From contig JALMQS010000308.1 in assembly GCA_024734495.1 (NCBI GenBank), forward strand, positions 62,001 through 126,000: a DNA stretch of 64,000 bases, in the 5' to 3' direction. Position 1 is the first letter of the stretch, and each line of letters starts with the position of its first letter. Below are positions 34,075-43,497 of this stretch, piece after piece. A model generated the notes under the pieces. The model did no database searches, was not told the origin of the DNA, and saw nothing but the letters and a program-made list of their open reading frames with translations. This DNA is from Forficula auricularia. Its lineage: Eukaryota; Arthropoda; Insecta; Dermaptera; Forficulidae. Made by a program: the position numbers and the translations under genes.

Positions 34075-34735
34075 TATTATAGTGTTGTAAGATGCCGTGC
34101 TGTAAGGAGAGCCACCTAAACTCTAATTAAACCAAAAAAGAAGTTCCAAATTCGTCAACGTCATTTGCTTTAAATCTTTAAAATATTAAAAATTATGAAG
34201 ATATTTCATCTCTAGTAAATTTGAATATTTCGATTTCTCTCTCTTCTTGAGAATGTAGTAATTTTCAAAGATTAGCGCAAAGCTAAAGTGAGGAAGGTGA
34301 AAGGGAAGAAGGATCCTTTCTAATTGAAACCCGATATTCTGTGTACTTGGAAAATATTTCTCAGCTTTCAATTGATTTCCAATAATATTTGCTCGACAAA
34401 CGAGAAGAAGAATTTAAAAAAGCGCACCAGCCTCTATATTGGATATTCAAATCACCTTCGCTATTCCTCATATTTAATAAATAAATTTATACCATAGGTA
34501 TATTCGACAAGAAGAAGAAAGTTCTGAAATAAACCAATTTAATACAATATTTTTTTTTATTAGAACCATTGAAATGGAGATACATAAACTTTACAAATCG
34601 TTTTCTTAAATGTTTTTTCATCTTAAAATTTATAATTTAAATTAATATTAAACTAAAGGATAAAATTTTTAAATTTTCAATGCTACCGGTAATACGGTAA
34701 ATGAAAATTAAAATACGGGAAAATATTGGAATTTT
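34075..34735. other. Low-copy AT-rich stretch
   Basis: No features recognised; the 61-codon minus-strand frame at 34186-34371 has no recognised domain. Confidence 0.35.
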
Positions 34736-35126
34736 AATTTGCACTCGAATTTTGAAATGAAAGACTCCGATTCATTTTAAATTAAGAAACATTAAATATA
34801 TTTTTTGTAATTAATTAAATTAATTGAACCGCGTAAATTTGAATAATTTCCATGATTCAGCCTACAAATTTTTTGCAGTTCATAAATCATTTCATTATTT
34901 TTGTTTTGAAAAGGAAAAATGAAATTTAAATTTAAATATATTCATAATTATTCCTCCCCCCCCCCCCGCCACTCAAAAATTAAAGAGGCGAAACTTTTAA
35001 GAGACGATGTATTTTCGGTAGTTTACGGGTATACATTTGGAGTGTGGTTTTTTAAGAGGAATAAAATTTTTGGACCGAGACGCTGCCCGCCAGGGACACC
35101 AGCCGAAGGCACGCACGAAAAGCTCC
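34736..35126 (+). mobile_element. Helitron-like element A3, 5'-truncated
   Basis: Shares the body from TTTGCACTCGAATTTTGAAA onward and the 3' end, GAGACGCTGCCCGCCAGGG..AAAAG, with A1 and A2. It ends CTCC followed by T (a variant of CTCG). The hairpin is reduced. Confidence 0.7.
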
Positions 35127-35444
35127 TAATTAAATATGTATGTAAACTTTCCGATATCCCGTATACTTAGTGCAATGTATAAGGATCTGAAAAACTCGAT
35201 CTTAATTTAATATCTCCGGAACTATATTGTTCATAAATTTAATTTTGTCCCAAATCGATGCAGAAGTATTTAAATAATAATCTGTCTAAATTTCAAAAAA
35301 CCCTAAGAAAATCCATATGGTGAAACAAATACCTTAATTCTTTTTATAAACTCAAAATATTCTTGATTGTTCAAATTATTCACACACTACACACATATAC
35401 AATTTCTTTTCAATCTTACATTATCCTTTAATTCCTTTTTCATA

Positions 35445-36777
35445 TCTATATAATTAAAATGAATTTCTTTTTCTTTGTAAGCGCAGATCTCTCAAATGCC
35501 TGGGCCGATTTGGCTAATTTTTTTTTTTAAATGTTCGTAATAGTCCATTTCAGGTTAATACGTAAAAAAAAATCCGAAAAGTTGCCCGGAAAATTGGAAA
35601 ATTCACGAAAAACTGAAACCAAATCTGTATAGCCAACATAGTAGCTTGCCAAACAATAAAAGAACTAAACTAGCAAACTAAACATTTGTTGGCGGCACTG
35701 TTTGGCAGATTTTTGAATGTCATTCATTCTTAATAGCATAGATAATAGAGTTCTAACCACATTATCGTTGAAGAGGTATTTAATAATGCAACAAAGATTT
35801 TAAAAAACTATCTATTTTTTTTAAAGTACATTTAAAAACAAAAATTAAAAAAATAAACTGCAACGGATCGTTGCTAAACTTTATCCAATGTACTATCTTA
35901 TTCTAAAATAAAGTACTTTAAAATATAATTTTACAAAAAACTATATATGACCTTTTTTGTGGTCCTCAAGGTACTTAATTACAATGAATTTTAAATCCCA
36001 CAAATATTAATTTGACAATTTAATTGATGAACTCAAAAATTGTTATTTAATTAAATAAACTGCAACGGATCGTTGCTAAACTTTATCCAAATTCATTTGA
36101 AATATTAATATGTTTATTCCTTTATTATTAATCAGATATCACTTGCAATTTGCAGTTCATGTTGACTTTATTTCAAAAATAATGATCGATTCTCATTTAA
36201 CAGTCGAGGAATAACCATTCTACATTCGATTTTTGACGTTTCGGTTTTTATTGGTAGCCATTGGTGAAGACATGGAGGAATCGACTTAAAATCAAAAATA
36301 GCAATCGATTCTTATCTAATACTTGAGGAATAATAATTCTACATTAGATTTTTGACCCTTCGATTATTATTGGTAACCATTGCTGAAGACATGGAGGAAT
36401 CGACTTAAAATCAAAAATAACGATCGATTCTTATCTAATACTAGAGGAATAACCTTATTGCATTCCATTTTTGATGTTTTGACTATTAATGGCAAGCTCT
36501 ACTGAAAACGTGGAAGAATCGACTTAAAATCAATAAGACTAAATTCTTTTATGATAAACAACTCAAGCTTGAGAATAAGAGAATTTTTTATAAATAGAGA
36601 TTTTTAATACATTTTAAATATTTGTTTCATCTTATTTGTTATGAGTGTATATTACAGTTAAATAGAATCTCAAATTATATCTATTTAAGACTTTATAATA
36701 AAACAATTATATTTATTCTCTGTTACTAATAAAACATCAATAAAGCAGCCACGTGGGGGTCCAGGGGGCGAAGCTAG
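35445..36777 (+). mobile_element. Helitron-like element H2, complete non-autonomous copy
   Basis: Host A, then TCTATATAATTAAAATGAAT; ends GGGGGTCCAGGGGGCGAAG, CTAG, host T. Same family as 23866-24793. It carries two fragments of the retroelement-like repeat (35854-35950, 36055-36115) and a three-unit minisatellite. 1,333 bp, no Rep/helicase frame. Confidence 0.85.
36175..36531 (+). repeat. 119-bp minisatellite, three units, inside Helitron H2
   Basis: Units start near 36175, 36294 and 36413, each with CGATTCT.AT.TAA, GAGGAATAA, GTTTTTGA-like text and GAATCGACTTAAAATCA. Identity between units is about 80% by eye. Internal minisatellites are common in non-autonomous Helitrons. Confidence 0.85.
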
Positions 36778-38331
36778 TGTAATATAATAATATTTGATTG
36801 AAACAAGTCAGTCTCTACTAAAGTGGTTTGTGGTAGTAGTACAAGTAAATTAATTACATTTATAATAAGATTGTTAATTCATCCATAGAGAATATAAATT
36901 CTATCTTCGAATTTGTAACCTATAGTTAGTTACAAGTTATTTATCAATTTAATATATCATGAAGGAAGGAATAATTCCGGGCGCGGGGCGGGGTGAGTAA
37001 GCTGAGTCAGCCAGGGGTTGTTTCGGAATGGGACTCGAGTCTCAAGAGCTCAAGTGTTTCTCGGTTCGTCTGCAAGATTTATGCGACGTCTTTAGAGAAC
37101 TCTCTCTCTCTCTTGTTGAAGTTTAACACATGTCGATATCGTTTGTTTTGGTCCCATCTGTGCTTGAATCATCCCCTTTAGGACTGGGACAACGTTTAAG
37201 CCCCAGAGACACACACCTTGTTCAAGTCAAGTCATCTCACACTTGCTTGATGCTTCTGTTATCAAAGGGGTTTCGTTCACTACAAATTAACACTGCATAA
37301 TAAATATACTCCTAGCCGATGAGAATTAAAATTTAAACAATATCAGACAACAGTTAACAGGGATGCGGGATTGAGATTGTTATTCCACTATCTTTGGAGA
37401 TTATGTCTTAGGAAATTTATTCTTAATTTATTTGTTATAAGGACATGGGCCTCCGCAGAAGGATAAAAGGTTTTTTCCCCTAGATTTGGTATTATTTATT
37501 TATTATGAATTTTGTTGGTCACTTTTCATCATTCACAGAATTATTCAGCAAAAAAATATAAAGAGTGGGGCGCGGTTACTTGCTTATTTTAAAAAATCAT
37601 AACACAAAAAATATTTACAATATCGATTTAATTCTTTTTTCTGTATACAGGAGTACATTTAAAGTTTTATTTCATTGAGTTTTAATAACAACATCTCGAA
37701 GGTGGCCACCGTCCTCGTCAATGCACTGAGATAGCCAAATTTTGAAATTTCTGTTGATTTTTTAGATTGAGGAGTTTTTTCTTCAAGTGACAATACAAAA
37801 TTTTAAACAATAGAGCTGAAAAAATAACCAAGGGGTCGAAATTTAGAAGTTATAGCCCTCTTTGGTTCAAACTCAACTAAAATTTGTATACATCTTCTGT
37901 GGGCCTCCAGAACGAATAGACAGACAGGTATTTCGAAACTAATAGGATCTCGTTTAACTTTTTAAAGTAAACAGTAAATCCTAAAAAAGTTAATAGTAAA
38001 AAATTACGTGGTAGAGGTTTCACATGAAATAAAATAAAACCAAAATGAGTTTTGATTTCGATATAGTTAGAAAACTGAATATAAAATTAGAAAAATGTGT
38101 ACAAATAATAATTTTTTGGAAACAGGTGTTCTGAGGGAAAGTGAGGGGGGGGGGGGAGGACGTACTGAGAATTAATATTTCTAGTAAGATGAAACATAAA
38201 AAAATTGTTGGATACACTATTGAAATGAATTTTTTAAATATAAAAGAATATGTCATTATTGTTATATCAAAACGTCTTATGTCAAAATTTCAAAAAAAAA
38301 AATTATTGAAGAAAAACTCTTGTATTTGTTA
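36778..38331. other. Lower-copy, less AT-rich stretch; possible host DNA
   Basis: No match to the repeat families of the window. 36985-37200 is relatively GC-rich with a (TC)n run at 37103-37114 and could be regulatory or exonic. I see no open frame with a known domain. A G-run lies at 38142-38157. Confidence 0.35.
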
Positions 38332-38339
38332 GCTATATC

Positions 38340-38627
38340 CAAGGGCGGATCCAGGGGTGGGAGGGGCGACCGCCCCCCCCCTATAGAGGCCCGTGCCTGG
38401 CAAAAAAATTTGTAAAATTTTTTTTTAAATTTTTTAATTTTTAAAATTAAAAATAAAGTTCTATACATATGTGTGTGTGTGGGGTTGGGGGCGTCTCTGC
38501 CCCCCCCCCCCCCCCGCTTGGACAATTCGAACACACTTTCGAGATAAAAAGTATCTTATATACATCGGGAACCTTATATACATTCTCCCCCCCCCCCCCC
38601 CATAAAAAATTCCTGGATCCGCCCTTG
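38340..38627. mobile_element. 288-bp hAT-type MITE with exact 8-bp duplication
   Basis: Perfect 16-bp inverted ends CAAGGGCGGATCCAGG / CCTGGATCCGCCCTTG are flanked by GCTATATC on both sides (38332-38339, 38628-38635). The interior has C- and G-runs. Overlapping minus- and plus-strand frames of 65-85 codons are by-products. Insertion looks recent. Confidence 0.92.
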
Positions 38628-38825
38628 GCTATATCTGATCTCAAATTGTTGTGTGTTATCACGTGATAGAACTCAAGTTATAGATTAAAAACAAAACGTT
38701 AGAGATATCAAATATTTAGGGTTATACAAAATGAAAACACAGCTACTGAAAAGTGTAGATTTTCTCTTACGATATTTTGATATAACAGCGACGATGTTTT
38801 GATTTTTCTAAGAAAAGATTATTTT

Positions 38826-39531
38826 TAACCGACTTCAAAAAAGGAGAAGGTTCTCTATTCGACTGATTTTTTTTTTTTTTTTTTTGTGCTTATGTTACCT
38901 CATATCTCCGCCAATTGTGAACCGATTTTGAAAAAAAATTTTGCATTGGGTCCAGTCTACCTTTCGATTGGTCCCATTTTTTTTTTTTTTATAGCTATTA
39001 GATCTTTTTTGTTAGGTTTGTTCAGGACTAAGTTCTTTGTTTATGAACCGATTTTGATGATTCTTTTTTTATTGGAAAGAGGTATCTTAAGGATGTTGCC
39101 ATATTAATTTGGTCAAGTTCTGATGTTATGATCACTATTAATAACATCACTAAAAAGAGAAAAATAAAAATAATTTTTAAGAAAAATAAAACCGACTTCA
39201 AAAAATTAAATGCAACAAATAATACACACTAAAAGGTATAAAATAATTATTATCTTATTTAGTTACAAGTAAACTACTAAATATTAACATGAAATTACTT
39301 TTTGAAGTCGGTGCCAAACAGATACATTTTATGAATCGCACTCGACGGATCTTACTTACTACGTTTGGCGGATACGTTCGCTTATAGGTATAGTTTTTTT
39401 GGCACCGACTTCAAAAAGTAATTTCATGTTAATATTTCGTAGTTTAGTTGTAACTAAATAAGTTAATAATTATTTTATACCTTTTAGTGTATTTTATTTG
39501 TTGCATTTAATTTTTTGAAGTCGGTTTTATT
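38826..39531 (+). repeat. 'ACCGACTTC' foldback repeat, copy d, with 23-bp target duplication
   Basis: Full copy. The 23 bp at 38803-38825 (containing CTAAGAAAAGATTATTTT) is repeated exactly at 39532-39554. A duplication of this length is more typical of reverse-transcribed insertions than of most cut-and-paste transposons. Its arms carry the AACTACTAAAT / ATTTCGTAGTT variant. Confidence 0.88.
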
Positions 39532-39554
39532 TTTTTCTAAGAAAAGATTATTTT

Positions 39555-39894
39555 CTCGAGCCAAGATTTCACTTTTTTTTTCTTTTTCTCTCCTTTCATC
39601 TGTTGCATATTTACAAAATTTATTACCCCTGCATGTCTGTTGCCTGCACTGCACACAGGTCCCCTTTTTAATGTCCTCCAGAGTCCATCGGAATCCTCTC
39701 CTTTCTCTTCCTACTACTATTCTTTTTCTATATTTAGTTTCTATCCAAAATATCCTTGAAAATCTTGAAATCAATTTCAACATTAGAATCAATAAATGAT
39801 ATAATCTGATTGCATTTACCTACTGTTTTAAACTCTCTGCTGGCTATAAAGGGAAAAATATACTTTAGTGAGTTAGTAATTTTTAACTATATGT
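39555..39894 (+). other. Unassigned stretch between copy d and the inverted repeat
   Basis: Overlapping frames on both strands (94 and 102 codons at 39484-39799) are kept in unit 2, but this reflects duplication, not selection. No recognised domain. The minus-strand frame has TCVQCRQQTCRGNKFCKYAT, with five cysteines, which could be chance. Confidence 0.3.
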
Positions 39895-40070
39895 ATTTAG
39901 GTGTGTTAAATAAAAACAAAAGCTTCTTTTTCAGCAATTTTAGTGCAAATGGTGGTTTAAATTTAAATTAATCCAAATATTTCCAATTACAGTATTCCTT
40001 CTTCAGTGGAATTGGAGCAAAATACAATGGGTGTTAGTTAAAACTTACATAATCCAAGTAAAATATTTTT

Positions 40071-40870
40071 ACTTTACCATACAGGGTATGGTCAAGTATT
40101 GTAATCATGCATGAAAAAAGTGTTTATTTTCCTTCTTTTTTTTCAAAATATCTCAAAAACGGCTTAAACTATTTTGATTAAAAAAATTGAGCGAAACCAT
40201 GGCATTTCGCTCTACAAAAAATCTCTAATAAGTAAACATCGAAATAATTATATTTTTTGAGATAATAATTGATTTGTCAAAATGTCTGTTAGTCTGGTTA
40301 GTTAGTCTGTGCGTTACCAAATTTTTGTGGACGAGCTAGCTCAAAAACTAGTGTGAATATCGAAACCAAATTTCATACGTAGTTTTGGTCCATTGAGGTT
40401 AAGAGTTGATAAGATTTTGGTGCATATCGACCCAAAAATTAATGGGGGTGGAGGGGGGTTAAAAATTAAAAAATCTAGCCCGTTTGAGCAAATTCAACCA
40501 AATTTTGTATACATAATCAGTGGGATCCCAGAAGTCTAAAAATGCAAAAACTAACCGCCCAAAAAAGGGAGGGGAGTGTAGGGTCAAATAATGATAATCT
40601 TGGCCATTTATCAAACTCAACCAAATTTTGTATACATAATCAGTGAGACCCCAGGAGTATAAAAATGCAAAAAGTAACCGCCCGAAATGGGGGGGGGGTC
40701 AAAAAATGAAAATCTTGGCCATTTACCAAACTCTACCAAATTTTGTATACATAATCAGTGTGCCCCTAGGAGTTTAAAAATGCAAAAACTAACCCCCCCC
40801 TCCCCTACATGATTATAAATAATTTTATTAAATATTAATGTAAGTGCGGGGCCAGGTTGTTTGGTAAAGT
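40071..40870 (+). mobile_element. E-family terminal-inverted-repeat element (unit 1)
   Basis: Ends ACTTTACCATACAGG and GGTAAAGT. The interior has three tandem blocks of about 120 bp, each with ACCAAATTTTGTATACATAA (40498, 40620, 40736). Other copies are at 2703, 44607 and 52301 (reverse). Superfamily is unknown and there is no coding. Confidence 0.7.
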
Positions 40871-40956
40871 CAAGTGGATGGCCACATCAGAACACGTCAG
40901 CTTATTTTTATTCTTAAACAATTTTTCAAAATAAAAATTGATCATGTAATTTATGC

Positions 40957-41764
40957 AGGGCTGACCAACCCGCGGCCCGCATCCTGCCCACCACAACAAT
41001 TAATGCGACCCGACATAAAATCGAGCGAACAATAAAAACTTGATTAAATAGAAAATTATTTTGAAAATTTTTACAAATATTCATATAATTTTTTCCATTA
41101 ACTCTTAAACTAACATATTCAATATATATTGTTGATAATTTTTGAATTTTATAAAAAAAATAAGTAACTATTAAATTAAAAGATACAATTACAAATTATC
41201 CAACTTTCGCAATATCACTTACATTTAAATAAAGTTTTAATAAAAGATCAAATTCCATTTGAAATATCAATAAAATGAATAATTTTGAATTAAGCATCAT
41301 TGATAGAAAGATAAAATATACAAAATGGATATTTCTCAAGTTCAAGCAGTTCAAATTGTGTGCCTAATTAATCAAGGGCTAAGTCAACCACAAGTGGCAA
41401 GTACACTTGCAATAAGTAATAATTTCACTAATGTATGTTTCTTTGTAAAAAAATTAAAATTGATTTACTATTTAATAAAGTTTTTATTGGTGGATAGATT
41501 TTTTTGCACTTCAGTGTATTTATTATTTCAGTAATTAAAACTTTTTGAAGTGATAAATAATTTTAAAACACAATCCTGAAGGAAAAAACTCAAAAGATTA
41601 TTATGCTATGATATTTTTGGTTTTTTGTCTTGGTAGATTTCACATTATTAACTATATTTTTTTATTAACAAATATCTATGCAATTAGTATATTTTATATG
41701 CGCCCCGAGGCATTTGTTTTTCCTTTAAATGCGTCACGTGTAATCCATTTTGGACACCCTTGAT
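40957..41764. mobile_element. Probable hAT-like element with nested Tc1 fragment
   Basis: The left end CAGGGCTGACCAACCCGCGG with GCGGCCCGC is a common style of hAT terminus. The right end, complemented, is CAAGGGTGTCCAAAATGG. No clean 8-bp duplication. It encloses a Tc1-like HTH fragment. Copied in unit 2 at about 45482-46284. Confidence 0.45.
41325..41520 (+). pseudogene. Tc1-like transposase N-terminal fragment
   Basis: MDISQVQAVQIVCLINQGLS then QPQVASTLAISNN resembles the first helix-turn-helix of Tc1-type transposases. It then breaks and reaches TTTTTTGCACTTCAGTGTA, a Tc1-style end. The unit 2 copy at 45849 has base changes and a small deletion in the same part, so neither is constrained. 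Confidence 0.6.
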
Positions 41765-42586
41765 GTAAGTTAATATTTATATTGTATTTGCTCCAAGATC
41801 CACTGAAGAAGGAATACCGTAAAGTTTCCAAAATATTTGGATTAATTTAAACCACCATTTGAATTAAAAATTGCTGAAAAAAAAGCTTGTGTTTTTATTT
41901 AACATCTATGTGAATCCTCAGCGCCACCGTGACTTAAGATATAGATTTTTAACTTCAAATCCAGACTTTTCCATATAAAATTCAGGATTTTAAAAATAAA
42001 AATCTGATGTTTTCAAATCAAATTCAGAATTTCTATAATATAAAACCATGCATATTTTTAAATATTAAATTATAGCTTTGTATCTGAAAACGTTTCATGA
42101 GAGTACGAAATGCCAATCTTGAAACGTTTTAGTCGATTAGCTGAAAATTGGTATGCAAATATCTTAAAATTCTCCTAATTTTAGCTTTTTACTTGAAAAC
42201 CTTTCCCCGAGAATATAAATTGTCATTTTAGAATAGTTTTAGCTAATGAGCTGGAAATTGGTACAAAGCCCCAAATTTTAGCTTTTTACCTGAAAACGTT
42301 TCCTGAGAGTTAAATTAAATTAAAACTTTTTCTTAACTATAACTTTTTTCTATTTTTTTTAACTGTTTATTAATAAATTCTGAATTTGATTTGAAAAAGT
42401 CTGATTTTGATTTTTAAAATCCTGAATTTGATATGGAAAAGTCTGAATTTAAAAAAGGAATTTGGTGTTGTGGTACTTGGTGAAACATTTTTTAAATTAT
42501 TCAAATTCAAAACTCAATTTTGTTTTATTTCTTTTTTGTGAAACCTACCTCTCATCTTGCTCAAGTTTTATTATTATATTTTAAAT

Positions 42587-42795
42587 TATTGGATAAAAAA
42601 ATACTTGGTAGGTTTCACATTAAGATATAGAAATAAAACGAATTTATTTTTGGAGAGACTTTTACTTTCTATTTCTTCTGAAGATGTGTTAGCCACCCGA
42701 AATATATATATCCAGATTAAAGTCTCTCCAAAAATAAATTCGTTTTATTTCTATATCTTAATGTGAAACCTACCAAGTATTTTTTATCCAATAAT
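42587..42795. repeat. Palindrome with hammerhead-like loop (unit 1)
   Basis: Arms of about 78 bp (AATACTTGGTAGGTTTCACA, AATTTATTTTTGGAGAGACT and complements). The loop holds CTGAAGA, GTG..CAC and CGAAATATATATATC, related to motifs 5 and 6 but with an impaired stem II and no stem I. Copied at 47107-47315. Confidence 0.75.
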
Positions 42796-42822
42796 CAGAA
42801 TTTAAAGTTAAAGAACTATATA

Positions 42823-42842
42823 TCTACTCTTATTAAACGGTT

Positions 42843-42893
<51 letters not shown>

Positions 42894-43497
42894 ATCTGAG
42901 TTCTATTTTGAAAACGGCTCTACCGATTTTGATGAAACAAATTCTATTAACAAGTTTTGAGGATGAGAAAGCGATCTGGCTAGGTCTGGACCTCGATAAA
43001 TTTAATCTTGATTCATCATTTCTTAATTAAAGTAATTATTGATAGATGAAAATCTCAATAAAAAAGTTTGTTTACATTTTTTTCAATTATCTTTTATTTA
43101 TTAATTGGTTTTTTAATTTTAAAACCCACTAATACTTTATACCAAATATTGTTATATATTAGAATTTGCCAATTTAATTGATTAAAATTCCTCTTATTAA
43201 AAAACACGGACTAAAAATATTATCTCAAGCTAGAAGATCAAGTACACTCGATGGTGGGGAAGTAATCTCCGAAATCGAAGCCTATTTCATGTAAAAAATT
43301 ATTATTTATTTAATTGATTAAAAAATTCGCTAAATTGGTATTTAATTAAAAAATAATTATATGGAATTTATTTATATACCTATATACACATAATCTGTGG
43401 ATCACTAGAAAGCTAGAAATGCAAAAACTGGGTGCGGGGTGGGGATGGATGTGGTGGTAAAGGAGGTGGGGTGCAGTTGTGGGAGATCCGGTGGTGA
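42823..43497 (+). mobile_element. Helitron-like element H3, cut by the duplication junction
   Basis: Host A then TCTACTCTTATTAAACGG, a (TA)n microsatellite at 42846-42890, AAACGGCTCTACCGATTTTG, and the ACACTCGATGGTGGGGAAGT block. The fuller 3' part is in unit 2 and beyond, to about 48097. Confidence 0.65.

Larger units (their letters stand above)
39895..41910. repeat. Spaced inverted repeat with decayed outward hammerhead motifs (unit 1)
   Basis: Left arm 39895-40060 and right arm 41765-41910 share TTAAATAAAAACA.AAGCTT and CCACTGAAGAAGGAATAC (complemented on the left). Stem I UCCA/UGGA and CUGAAGA remain in both, but GAAA is lost or displaced. The 1.7 kb between holds the E element, hAT-like and Tc1-like pieces. 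Copied at 44430-46450. Confidence 0.7.
38959..43497 (+). repeat. 4.5-kb tandem duplication, unit 1
   Basis: The unit runs from CCTTTCGATTGG in copy d to GATCCGGTGGTGA and is followed at once by the next unit. It holds part of copy d, a spaced hammerhead inverted repeat, an E element, a hAT-like and a Tc1-like fragment, a palindrome and a Helitron 5' end. Identity with unit 2 looks near 98-99% by eye, with small indels. Confidence 0.92.

Noticed and set aside
40498..40760. CRISPR-like array from the repeated 'CCAAATTTTGTATACATAA' blocks
   Set aside because: Only three long diverged tandem units inside a transposable element, with no short unique spacers.
42846..42960. 'YIYIYIYI' protein frames
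   Set aside because: Translation of a TA microsatellite.
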